A DNA stretch of 64,000 bases, from contig OY725491.1 of NCBI GenBank assembly GCA_963281255.1, positions 1,860,001-1,924,000 of the forward strand, in the 5' to 3' direction. How positions within the stretch are numbered: the stretch's first letter is position 1; every line of letters begins with the position of its first letter. Positions 11,551 to 21,986 of the stretch are shown piece after piece. Source of the stretch: Aphrocallistes beatrix (taxonomy: Eukaryota > Porifera > Hexactinellida > Sceptrulophora > Aphrocallistidae). The position numbers and the translations under genes were made by a program. The notes under the pieces were generated by a model, which was not told where the DNA came from, did no database searches, and was given only the letters and a program-made list of their open reading frames with translations.

Positions 11551-12240
11551 ATGTATGCATATTTCTGTGATTAGTTGTAATTAAATAACTGCTTACTATA
11601 TTTGGTTCTCAGAATTGAGAGTTTTGCAACATAAGGGGACGCGTTAATTCATAAATATTGATTACACGAATGTCGAAATCACTCATTTTCCAAATAGTGG
11701 AAGTATAAGGTAAACAAGGTTTTCGATAAAGGAGCTAATCTAACTCATCTTGAAGTAGATTTTAGTTGGGCGATGTTTCTGGCGTTTGCAACTGTTTCAA
11801 CGCCCAATTATAAGAGAAATATTTTCAAAAAAATATCAAGAAATATTTTACTTCTAAACAGTTATTAATATATGTTCTGCACATATTAAGAACCGTTTAG
11901 TTATAAGATCGATCGAAAAGGCAACAAAAGAAACTAAGCGAACGATAATGTTCATATTGGCGCGTACTACAGTTGCATACTACTCGAGCGGAATTGGAAG
12001 CACAATCTCGAATTAGTTTCTTTTGTTGTCTATATCGGATGAGTAGTACAAATCGAAAAACATATAAAAGCTTGATAATCCAACCCTTTATTTACCAGAA
12101 TTGGATGAATAATTGACTCATTAATTGGGCGACACTGTGTGAATATAGAAAAAGGTGAGTTATAGTATCCTATTAAAATCATGCTTATATTTATCTGCAT
12201 TTCTATTGTTCTAGGAACCATTTATTCCACACAACTTAAT
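11551..12240. repeat. Segment duplicated in inverted orientation at 48471-49190
   Basis: Matching landmarks include TCTGTGATTAGTTGTAATTA, TTTCGACATTCGTGT (reversed), GGCGTTTGCAACTGTTTCAA, GAATAATTGACT and TTCTATTGTTCTAGGA, all in order but inverted. In both places the DOMON sequence and a LINE lie beyond the same end, so this is the flank of a larger duplication. No coding frame is supported. Confidence 0.75.
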
Positions 12241-12249
12241 ACTCATAAA

Positions 12250-12500
12250 AAACAGGTTCCCAAAATAGGCTAGAGACTGGGTTCTAACGGTTGACGTGAG
12301 GTTTTTAGGGGTGTAGAGTTCGAATAACATATTTTCAAATCTATATGATAAATTCTTTGTTTACTTTTGTTTACAATAGTAACATAAAGTAAAAAAATCA
12401 AAAAATAAGCTAGAGTCTAGCTTCCAACGACATGTGTTTTTTTGGGGAAATGTCAAATATCGTATTTTCGATTATATTTTGATTATTTTTTGTTTACAAC
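12250..12500 (+). repeat. Repeat family B, two tandem ~140-bp monomers
   Basis: Two successive copies of the unit AAATAGGCTAGAGACTGG...GGTTTTTAGGGGTGTAGAG...TTTACTTTTGTTTACAA. The second is more diverged. The same monomer is tandem at 36720-37020 and 46390-46690. Confidence 0.6.
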
Positions 12501-14508
12501 AAATTCATAAATGCTTGATTTTTTTATAGAGCAACAATAAGAAGACCTCAGTCCAAAAAATCTGAAAGTTTTTGTTGGAATATCTATGCATTCCTCAGTT
12601 GCTATAGAAACAAAAAATTGCATGTTTAAGCCATAACTCGAAAAGTATAGATTGTAGACACTAAAAAATTATACCATTTAATCCGTAAACTATTATTCCT
12701 TATATGAGAATAATACTATTTACATGTTTATTTTCAATATTTTCTGAGTTATCTAGGATTTTGTCACCTCTCTTACTTCCCTTTAGATCAGGGGTTCTCA
12801 ACCTGGGGTACGCGTGCCCTAGGGGTACGTCAGGTGTTTTTCGAGGGGTACGGCAGATGTTTTCGACGGGTACGCTGAACCAACTTTAAATGTCTAGAAC
12901 AGTGTTTCTCAAACTAATTTAGCACACCGCCCCCTAATCAGGATTTTACTGTCGACACCGCCCCCTCCCCTTACTCATGATCCGTAAGCCATCAACAGTG
13001 TAATTATTGTATTAATTAGTCACGGGAAACCATTGACAGTGTGATTATTGTACTTTAATATTTGGACCCCTCTGAACCAATATTTCAAAGTTATACTGAA
13101 ATATATGGACCACTCTTAAATGATCGGTCTCCCTTAAGTGCGAGTATGGAGATCATGATCCTTGAGTATGTAGATAATGATTGTTGCATACTTATCTGCG
13201 TATAATAACCTAATCTCACGATTTCGTGACCTCAGGTTGATAGTCCTGTACATGGTAGTACAGTACGTACAAGGTTCTATCTAGGATGTTAAATGGGGGG
13301 GGAGCTTCCCCCTGCAGATAGAACCCTGACGTATCCAATAGAGTACTACGTATCAAGAAATACAGTAAAATCAGCCAATGTATGGGACATAGCTATGCTA
13401 TTGAATTTCCTGAATGTACAATTACAACTCAAATAGGATACGTCAGTGCGCGCGATGATTTGCAATGGACAAAGAAGGATAATTCAATCCGGCCTATTTA
13501 TCTAAAATGGAATGGAGGACACTACATCGACGGAGATTTTATCGATGGAAATTACGTCGAAAAGATATTTCACCTGGTGTGCATTTTGGCAGATATATAT
13601 TGACACCTTAAAATTTGCTACTGCTCAAAAGATAGTTTGTCTTTTTGGCTATAGGTCTGGGTTTGGTTGAACAACAGTTGCGGAAATAAAATATTCGGAA
13701 TTATATGTAATTACACGTGTAATTTCAAACCCAAAATGCACCAAAATGCATTTTATTTCAAACCCAAAATGCCCACTTTCTCTTTGCTCTTATACATAAT
13801 ACTCTCCAAAATCCTCACTCCTATTAATTATATTCAGCTTGAGAACCAATTCATGTTTCCCAACAGTTTTCCATTCACGCTTACACCCTTTCCATACACC
13901 CTTCCATACACGCCACCCATTCCGTTCATGGCGGAACATCCCGATTTTACAATATTCTATTGAACAAATTTTTATAGCGGTCACCTGTACATTGCATCCA
14001 CTTAAAATTGTCCCGTGGTCGACTTTCCTATTACAATTGACCTTTGTATAATGATGGTCCATATATTTTCGAGGATAACACTGAAATATTAGTTCCAAAG
14101 GGGGTCCAAATATTACGAAATATATGGACCTGGGGAACCATTCTGGGGGTGTCTATTTTTCGTGTAACAGTTCCTTGAATCTGATTCGTAATTGTTACTT
14201 ATTCGCATGCGAATAGAACTTATTTGCATATGCGAATAATAACATATTCGCATGCGAATAGTAATTTTCAATATATGAGTCGGGGACATATATAGCTGTA
14301 TATTTAATAAGCCATCTCTGAGGTCAGAACTTAACCACAGACTTTTATATTGATCATTTGTATGAGGAGTCTTCGTTGGTTGCAGCTGTGTATACCTAGA
14401 TGTTTGTTTCGCACTACAAAGATGATATAAAATAGTTGAAAAATAGTACAAATTAAAAAAAAGTAAAACAACAGCAAAGTCCATGCTGGAAAGATACATA
14501 CAAATATA
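12501..14508. other. Intergenic with isolated hAT-like ends
   Basis: Two hAT-like left ends (CAGGGGTTCTCAACCTGGGG at 12791 and CAGTGTTTCTCAAAC at 12900) have no recognised right partners. A CCGCCCCC tract follows the second. Diverged TCCCG-rich repeat (family E) sequence lies near 13920-13990. The short open frames here lack family features and I reject them as genes. Confidence 0.4.
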
Positions 14509-16407
14509 TTACAGGAAAAAAGAGGATAATGACAATATTGCAAGCATTGCGTAGATAACACCGACTGTTGGAATATTGGTAAAACCAGAGCCAATAGCAG
14601 TTGCAATCACTGCTCTGGACGAGGAAATGCATCGGCCGGCCATGTGGTATTGAATATTTCCTGAGCTATATCCGCCACGAGCTAGTAGAATCCAATAACC
14701 ATCCGTGCTGTTCAACAGTGGAGTGCGAATAACTGGCGATGTGAACGTGCAGTTCAGTACACTCCCAGAATTCTCAGAAGCCACAGTAGTTAGGAGCTGT
14801 GCAGTAGAGAAAACAGGAGTTGACTGTCCTGAAGCAAACCTTTCTTCGATAGTGACACCGAAATTGTCGATACGATGGCATAGGAAAATATACGAATTCG
14901 GCATGTTGGGGGTTTCAGAGACACCAAATGCAATCCATCCAATGGCAGCATCATCATATCTTAACTGGAATAGTACAGTATCGTCGTCAATCGTGGAAAA
15001 GGTAGCAATATTGCCATTCACTGGGTTGGGCGTCTCAGAACAATCAGAGAAATGATAACAGACTTTGTTCGCGGTATTGCAGTTGCTAGTAATTTCTAAA
15101 GCCATTGGAATAGGAGTCATTGGGGATGGAGTTGGAGTCACTATCATTGAACTACTGGTAATGGAAGGAGTAATTGGATTTGAATCGATAGAAATCTGCA
15201 CTCTTGAAGATGAAACACAGCGATTGCTGCCACCATGGTATTGTATATTCGTCCCATATGAACCACGAGCTAACAGAAGATAATAGCCATTGTTGTTGTT
15301 CAGCATTGGAGTGCGGGTTATAGGCGATGTGAACGTACAATTCAAGATTCCTCCAGAATTGGTGGAGGATATTGCTGTCAGAAGCTGTTCGGAAGAAATA
15401 GAAGGGGTGCTGCGAGATGAAGCGAACCTTTCTTGAATAGTGACACCGATATTAGCACGGTGGCATAGGAATACATACGTGTCTGGCATGCTTTCAGTTT
15501 CAGAGAAACCAACAGCAATCCATCCAATGGAAGCATCTACAAACTGGAGCTGGAACTGAACTGTATTACCTCCAGTTGTGGAGATGGTAGCGATATTACC
15601 GTTTGCAGGATCGGATGTCTCAGCGCAGTTAGAGAAGTAATAGCAGGCTTTGCTTGCGGAATTACAATTGCTGGTAATATCCATATCTACTGGAGGAACT
15701 ATCGGAGATGGAGTTGGAGTTGGAGTTGGAGTTGGAGTTGGAGTTGGAGTTGGAGTTGGAGTTGGAGACATTATCATTGAAGTGACATCCGATGTCATTA
15801 AAATGGAAGTCATAGTTATTGAATTGGCAGAGGAGGAAATTGCAGGATCTGGATCTGTTGCAATCTGCATTTTGGAATTAGAAACACAGCGATTGCTGCC
15901 ACCATGGTATTGTATATTCGTCCCATATGGACCACGAGCTAACAGAAGATAATAGCCATTGTTGTCGTTCAGCATTGGAGTGCGGGTTACAGGTGATGTG
16001 AAGGTACAATTCAAGATTCCTCCAGAATTGGTGGAGGATATTGCTGTCAGGAGCTGTTCGGAAGAAATAGAAGGGGCGCTGCGAGATGAAGCGAACCTTT
16101 CTTGAATAGTGACACCGATATTAGCACGGTGGCATAGGAATACATACGTGTCTGGCATGCTTTCAGTTTCAGAGAAACCAATAGCGATCCATCCAATGGA
16201 AGCATCTACAAACTGGAGCTGGAACTGAACTGTATTAACTCCAGTTGTGGAGATGGTAGCGATATTACCATTTGCAGGATCGGAGGTTTCAGCGCAGTTA
16301 GAGAAGTAATAGCAGGCTTTGTTTGCGGTATTGCAGTCATTCGTAATTTGAGCATTTATAACGCCATGAAGCAAGAGTAGTGTGAAGACGAGCTGAAATC
16401 TAATCAT
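14509..16407 (-). CDS. Secreted or surface protein with three DOMON domains
   Basis: DOMON domains are extracellular beta-sandwich modules that bind haem or sugars in known members. The 632-residue single-exon protein starts with a clear signal peptide (MIRFQLVFTLLLLHGVINA). It has three repeats of about 165 residues at roughly 22-188, 243-410 and 438-607, each beginning with two close cysteines (DCNTANKACYYFSNC) and containing IGWIAIGFSE and YVFLCHR blocks. Repeats 1 and 2 are almost identical in DNA, so that duplication is recent; repeat 3 is older. A Thr-Pro linker of about ten pairs separates 1 and 2. The C-terminus is hydrophobic (VIYAMLAILSLSSFFL) and ends at once, which suits a GPI-anchor signal or a tail anchor. 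Ligand and role are unknown. A fragment of a paralogue lies at 48285-48470. Confidence 0.88.
   Translation of the reverse strand: MIRFQLVFTLLLLHGVINAQITNDCNTANKACYYFSNCAETSDPANGNIATISTTGVNTVQFQLQFVDASIGWIAIGFSETESMPDTYVFLCHRANIGVTIQERFASSRSAPSISSEQLLTAISSTNSGGILNCTFTSPVTRTPMLNDNNGYYLLLARGPYGTNIQYHGGSNRCVSNSKMQIATDPDPAISSSANSITMTSILMTSDVTSMIMSPTPTPTPTPTPTPTPTPTPSPIVPPVDMDITSNCNSASKACYYFSNCAETSDPANGNIATISTTGGNTVQFQLQFVDASIGWIAVGFSETESMPDTYVFLCHRANIGVTIQERFASSRSTPSISSEQLLTAISSTNSGGILNCTFTSPITRTPMLNNNNGYYLLLARGSYGTNIQYHGGSNRCVSSSRVQISIDSNPITPSITSSSMIVTPTPSPMTPIPMALEITSNCNTANKVCYHFSDCSETPNPVNGNIATFSTIDDDTVLFQLRYDDAAIGWIAFGVSETPNMPNSYIFLCHRIDNFGVTIEERFASGQSTPVFSTAQLLTTVASENSGSVLNCTFTSPVIRTPLLNSTDGYWILLARGGYSSGNIQYHMAGRCISSSRAVIATAIGSGFTNIPTVGVIYAMLAILSLSSFFL
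15712..15769. repeat. Coding hexamer microsatellite (GTTGGA)n
   Basis: Nine to ten tandem GTTGGA units encode the Thr-Pro linker of the DOMON protein on the minus strand. The hexamer length preserves the frame, so copy-number change would alter linker length without breaking the protein. Confidence 0.9.
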
Positions 16408-16597
16408 TCTTCAGTATATCCAACTTTATCTAGCACATTTAAATGAATATTGTTATTACACATGTCACGAAAAAAAATGGTCCGGGTTAAATTTTGTGTC
16501 ATTTAATTACGTACACTAAAGTAGTCCTCTCCTCATAGGATGTGATGACATTACAATCACTCTAGGCGGTCTCTATTAATAGGGAATCTATTCAATA

Positions 16598-16795
16598 CAT
16601 GTCAACTACCCGTTTTTGACGGGACGTCCCGATTTTTGCATTCTTCTGTTGAGCTAATTTTCATGAATGTCCCGCTTTTATATGAAGTTTTATTCTGTTC
16701 ACTTTTTTTGATTCTACAAGTATGTAGAAGTTTTACTATTGCGTCCCGCCATGTCCCGCAAACTTCAACGCTGCGCCCCGCTTTTATCAAGGCTC
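16598..16795 (+). repeat. Repeat family E (TCCCG-rich)
   Basis: Words ACGGGACGTCCCG, ATGTCCCGC, GCGTCCCGCCATG, AACTTCAACG and CCCGCTTTTATCA recur in a related copy at about 58788-58925 and more weakly at 13900-13990 and 17150-17225. The class is unknown. A family D repeat follows directly at 16800-17010. Confidence 0.45.
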
Positions 16796-17224
16796 AAGAG
16801 AAAAAAATGTCTGTCGGTAGACCGATAGTGCAGCTGACTTGGTACGTGAGATATGAACATTGTAATACATCGAGAGTACTAAATTTTTGAAAACTCAAAT
16901 TTCGCAGCGTACGGAGATACATACATACATACATACATATGGACGGATGTGGTACACCGTCCTTGCCATAGGGGCATCTCCCTGCAGAAACTACACTAAA
17001 AATGATCTTTTTGGCTGCCAAAACTGGTCCTCCGGGCCAATTTTGGCGACCAAATCTGGTCCCCAGAACCAATTTTGACCTGACACACACATACCAACCG
17101 TTGCGTGGTTTTTTCACTCTTCTACAAGTATTTAGCTAATTTTCATATTTCTTAATTATCTCTCCCTTTTTGGATCACATGTAGTATAATACTTTTCCAT
17201 TTCATCCCACTTTTATCATGGCTT

Positions 17225-18115
17225 ATTTTTGCATGTATCAGTTGTGATCAACGCACGAGCTTGGAGCGAAACGCTGGTTTGAAATCTAGCCCGAGAGCGC
17301 GAGTGGAAGTGCTAAACTTGCGCTCCCGCTCGCACCCTACACAGAATTATAGGACTATTGCCGGTTATGGCTAATGGTGTGTAGCATGGTGGACCATACT
17401 GGTGGCGAGTCTGGCGACACATACACACAAACTCATTCTGAGATTTTTAAAGAGAGTAATGGATCGAGCCATAGCATTTTATACACTAAGGCACTCCCCT
17501 ATTTTTGGACCAGGAATTGGTTAGTATATTCAGACTTATTCACATCACTCACAAAATTTCTTCTCCTGTGCAAGGTCATTGAAATTTATTATCGACATAT
17601 ATAAACAATATATACGAATGCTAAAATCAGTATTCAAAATATGTGTAATCATCTTTATATTGTGCAACCAGCTATAATTACGACTAATTTAACTACTTTT
17701 TTGCATGCTTTGCGCAGTCATAATAACAGTATTAATGTTTATTTAGCTAGAAAATCTCACTTTGGGCTAGTTGTTGAAAAATAAGTTCCTGTGAGACGAC
17801 AGCGATGTCAGAATGGGGAGGTAGAGGTTGCTATTGTTGCAGCCAAGCAGTGTTTTGCCTGGCAAAGAGAGATCGCTAGTCCTGACCAGCCTGGCTATTC
17901 CAGTAAGAGTCGAATTTGCGACGCTACGAGACCATTAGGTTTGTCGAAACATTCCTCTTGTACATAAACTCAACAAGATCGCTAACTCAATTGGACCTGT
18001 GTCACTTTCGCTCATCGTTTATCCTAACCTGTTTGGATTTTTTGATGACCTTAGTGAACCAGGGGACACGACGACGGGTTAGGATGTTTTTAGTTCGAGA
18101 AGGATAGATTCTCTT
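17225..18115 (-). mobile_element. LINE fragment (CR1/L2-type), internally deleted
   Basis: On the minus strand, 18115-17785 matches the start of the LINE copy at 46980-47290 (words CTTCTCGAACTAAAAA, GACGCTACGAG reversed, TGGCTATTCCAG). 17460-17225 matches its 3' part at 47970-48260 (ATCCATTACTCTCTTTAAA, GTCGCCAGACTCGCCACCAG). The segment 17470-17780 replaces the reverse-transcriptase core. Order and orientation relative to the DOMON gene equal those at 46.9-49.2 kb, mirrored. Confidence 0.7.
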
Positions 18116-18189
18116 TTGGCATTTTCACATTCTTGATATGATATTAATTGAACAAATTATCACTAATACGTATATGGAAAACGAACATT

Positions 18190-18360
18190 TATAAACCATG
18201 GCCGGCGCCATGTTTTATCGGGAGTGGGTGTCCTAAGAGGGATTTCCCTGAAAGTGGGTGTCCATATATGGATGGACACATATTGTACAATATGATAAAA
18301 AAGGACGCAGTGAGTGTCTGGACACCCAGGACACCCCGTTGCCGCCGGCCGTGTAAACTA
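18190..18360. mobile_element. Small MITE with GGCCGGCG ends
   Basis: Inverted ends CATGGCCGGCGCCATG and, reversed, ACACGGCCGGCGGCAACG; inner inverted words GGGTGTCC occur on both sides. It lies between the LINE fragment and a pogo-like MITE. Confidence 0.5.
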
Positions 18361-18456
18361 TCATAGCAGTCAAGAAATTAAAGTCTCTAAACTGGAAAAT
18401 ATATAAATTGATATGGTAAGTATAATCTTTTTCAATTTATTAGCATTTGATAAAGA

Positions 18457-19307
18457 CAGTCAGGGTCGCTTTTATGAACCGCTTGATATTAACATTCGTA
18501 TATTATGAACTAAATTTCTGATCTCAATTTCATTATTTAGTTAGGATTTGAATTGAATCAAATTCTCTTAATATGAAGTTTCTCCTTAAGGAGATGGAAC
18601 CCCAAAAAATCATTTTTTATGGATAGTACTAGTTAGTATAATAATTAATGCATAATATGAGTTTCGAACTAGGAATAAATATGAAGTTATAGTCACTCAA
18701 AGTCTGAATCCTATACAATATCCGTGGTTGGGCCGTTCCTCATAACTACACTATTGACTAGGATCAAGTTGATTTAACTGTTCAAATATCATTATTAGCG
18801 ATTGATTGAGCTAGTAGCGAAGCTATTTTTTTCAATTTTAACTTTAATATTTTTTTATGTTAAAAAATATTTTGTCAAGCCATTTAATTAGGAATTTTTG
18901 GGACAAAATTATTTTCAGCTTTTAAACTTTCCTTTTATTTGAAAATCGGGCTTCGCTACTAGCTTAATCAGAGTATTTTGCGTGTTTTTTACAATATGTT
19001 TGTGCTTAAAATGTGAATATTTTTTGAGATAGGGTGATTCATACGGATGTGCACCAATTGATAATTTTAAAAATTTAAATTAATAGATTTTGATTGAGAA
19101 AGGCCAGATTTGACCGGCTATAAGTACATAAATAACCATTTGATTAACAAAATATCTCATTATCGGATGATTTAGACTTCTTAGAATGATATAAAAACTA
19201 AATTACAATATATTTGGATTTGTCCATTTTTTTAAAAATTTGAGGGCCTGTCTCCTTAAGAACACATTTTTGGGCTCTTGGTGGTTCATAATAAGCGACT
19301 CTGACTG
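18457..19307. mobile_element. Pogo-like MITE (CAGTCAGGGTCGC family), copy 2, interrupted
   Basis: The left end CAGTCAGGGTCGC (18457) and right end CAGTCAGAGTCGC reversed (19307) match the element at 9122-9291. TA follows the right end. It is five times longer because another element sits in it at 18590-19250. Confidence 0.75.
18590..19250. mobile_element. Inserted element with 9-bp target duplication (Mutator-like?)
   Basis: TCTCCTTAA is present exactly at 18581-18589 and 19251-19259. Removing the insert restores the word order of the related MITE. Nine-base duplications are typical of Mutator-like elements, but the outermost ends are not strongly inverted. An internal inverted pair (AGCTAGTAGCGAAGC at 18809 and its inverse at 18949) encloses an AT-rich core. 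Confidence 0.55.
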
Positions 19308-19812
19308 TATACTAACTAAGCCTTCTGAGATATTCGTTAAGTGTCATGGTTTAATGCTGTTTCATGAAATGTCAAGCTAATTGTGCAAATTCTATAAATA
19401 CTAATATCTATGAGTAAACAAATACGTACTTGAGATACAGTGTAGATAACAGTAATGTGAGAATGAAGTTTAAAATGTTTGATATTATACATGTAGCGTA
19501 TAATAAATGTTTAGTTAATCAATTGCCTGAATTTATAACAGATTTAGGCACCGTGAGACTATATACTGAAACTAGACAGAAATAGAATAGAATCATAGCC
19601 TACTACATACAGGCCGTTTCACTACTTTAGACCAGGGATAAGATAAAGTAGAATTTTTAATACAATTAAATTTAACACAATATCATTTTGATATATTTAA
19701 TATCGTGTAATTATACATCCTCTACCCCACAATAATGATATTACTGACTGCTGGCATAATTTAGTTGACGGACAAGGAATACTACATAAATATATAGGTG
19801 TATATATATATA
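19308..19812. other. Intergenic, nothing recognised
   Basis: AT-rich sequence between two DNA elements, ending in a short TA tract. I see no coding segment or repeat ends. Confidence 0.4.
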
Positions 19813-20434
19813 TGTTGCAGTGTAAATGCGAAACTGGTGTATTCGCGAATACACTGAATATAGTTGGTGGATTCGCGAATACACTGAATAGTTGGTGGAT
19901 TCGCGAATACACCGGTGCAAATGCGAAACCTTTTTATCTTAAATCTTATGGTTGATTTATATTTCTCATAGGAACAACTAGATTACAACAAAACTTTTAA
20001 TCAAGATCAATGAATGGAAATCTTATTCTAAATCGTTTTCATGTAATCTTCAAGCATGATAAATTATTCTTACATTACATACATCACTCCTCATGCTATG
20101 CTATATTATTTGCTTTTTGGTATGTTTTAAGTTTAGAAACTTTACTTTCTCACGCCAAAAATGTAGTTGTATAGTAGCTTTCAAAACCTGTTGTTTACAT
20201 CATCTTACTGTCAAATTTTTAGTTATATGAAACAGCTGAGTATTACTAATAATAGTGTAAATACTACGTATTTCCTTTGAGTTATATAATTAACCAACCA
20301 TAAGATTTAAGATAAAAAGGTTTCGCATTTGCACCGGTGTTTTCGCGAATCCACCAACTATTCAATGTTTTCGCGAATCCACCAACTATTCAGTGTATTC
20401 GCGAATCCACCAGTTTCGCATTTACACTGCAACA
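19813..20434. mobile_element. Long-TIR MITE with TTCGCGAA iterons
   Basis: Inverted ends of about 140 bp start TGTTGCAGTGTAAATGCG and are flanked by TA on both sides. Each end holds three spaced copies of a unit of about 28 bp centred on the palindrome TTCGCGAA (GTTGGTGGATTCGCGAATAC). The roughly 340-bp centre is AT-rich and non-coding. The iterons look like transposase binding sites. Its right end lies only 10 bp from the gypsy-like fossil. Confidence 0.85.
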
Positions 20435-20444
20435 TATACATATA

Positions 20445-21898
20445 TTAATTAGAGGTAAGTTTAAGTATCTTCCTTTGAGTATCTTTGGGACAAGAGGTGG
20501 TAGAAGTAATATTCTTGGCCTTGTTGTTGAGTAAATAGTTACTTGAAGTCATTAAAATACAACGTAGCATATCTTTTCCGTCAATACAGCAATCAGTAAA
20601 CTCAAAAGCCCAATCCTCACATTCTTCATCCTCAATTTTTAGAATAGCCAACTGAGCCTCATCCAAATGCTCCAGGTGCGTATCGAAACTGGGCGAGTGG
20701 ACACATGTGTCATCAACAAACGCCTGTACATTCGGACACCCTCGTAGAGCCTGGTCTACCGCTCGCTGATAGGTAGCCTGTGAGTTTGACAATCCAAAAG
20801 GCATGCGGTTGAATTCAAACTGGCCGCGAGTTGAAACATCGGATAGGCATCTCGCTTCGTCGCATCGTTGAGATCCCGGAAATCTACGGCAAATCGATGG
20901 GTCCCGTCCTTTTTCTTCACTAAGATCACTCGACTCGCCCAAGAGGAAGAAGAGGGACGTATGATCCCATTCTCGAGCATTTCATCTATTTGCTTGGATA
21001 CCTCCGCCTCAATTTCGGCCGGCTTCTGATCGGCCGCTCATCCAGAAGAGTGATAACGTGTTCCGCGGTTCCAATTTCGCGCGGGCTCTTCGGGTTCTCC
21101 GCGAAAACGTCTTTCCATCTCGACAGCACCTTGCGTATGGCTGTCTCTTCTCGCGGTGATAGTTTCGGGTTTATATCGAACCTGGCCTCCAAGCTATCTC
21201 CCTCCTTTCCCATCTCAGTCTGCATAATTTCTGCTCTAGTCGCCGCGTATCCCCGCGTGCCGCAGCTAAAGAGGTTTTCCAACAACCACCTAGCCTAACT
21301 CTCATGTTTTCCCAATCGAAAGTAGTATTCTTGAAGCGCGCGAGGAACCTTCGCCCCAATATAACCACCCTATTGTTAGTATCGAGTATTTCGATTTCGT
21401 GTTCTAGTGGTCGACCATCCCCCACATCCATCGCCACGCAGGCCGTACCACAGACCGCAAGCGCTGTCCGCCCTAGCCCATACACTTGACTGTACTTTGT
21501 GCTGTAAGGAATATTCATCTTTTGTACGGTGCCTCTGTCCACCACCGAAGGATCCGCCCCCGTATCTATCATTACATTGATGGGTTTGCCGTTCCATTTA
21601 ACTGGTACCACAACCGCCGTCTCATGTACAACACTATGCTGCGTCGTGGCCTGAAATACCCCTCTTCGACTTCGTGTATGTAGGCAATAGCGGACCTCGT
21701 GTCCTCTTTCGCCACATTTCGCACAGTGCCGTTCCGGGCATTGGGCCATAAAGTGCCTGTTCGAGTCGCAAATAAAGCACCGACCCTTCTTAGGGAATTG
21801 GCTTGCCGGATACTTCCTTGTAGGTCCATCCCGCCTCTCCATTGCCCTTTGCTGCGTGGCGCATCCTTATATGTATAGAAACAGTTGAGAGCTAACAT
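20445..21898 (-). mobile_element. Ty3/gypsy-like retroelement fossil (gag-pol fragment)
   Basis: Reading on the minus strand from about 21.9 to 20.4 kb, recognisable parts come in the order zinc-knuckle nucleocapsid region, retropepsin-type aspartic protease (DTGAD motif) and the first part of a reverse transcriptase (VDFRDLN, MPFGLSN). RNase H, integrase and terminal repeats are not seen nearby, so it is a fragment. It is broken, with several interruptions. The protein signal is still clear, which suggests moderate rather than great age. Its right edge borders the LINE at 21987 and its left edge a MITE. Confidence 0.8.
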
Positions 21899-21986
21899 TC
21901 AAGAACAAATACAACGTAAAAGTAAAAAGGAACCATATAGCAGAGAAAGAAAATAGCCATAACATTGATATTAATTTATTGGAACG

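Noticed and set aside
13382-14606. Several overlapping frames of 70-128 codons on both strands
   Set aside because: Low complexity, no family motif, no splice context; the region holds repeat pieces.
14705-15952. Plus-strand open frames over the DOMON gene, one with long Gly-Val runs
   Set aside because: Shadows of the repetitive minus-strand coding sequence; the Gly-Val run is the GTTGGA microsatellite read the other way.
19840-19915. Short direct repeats resembling a CRISPR array
   Set aside because: Units are contiguous without spacers, mirrored at the other end, and belong to a TIR element in an animal genome.
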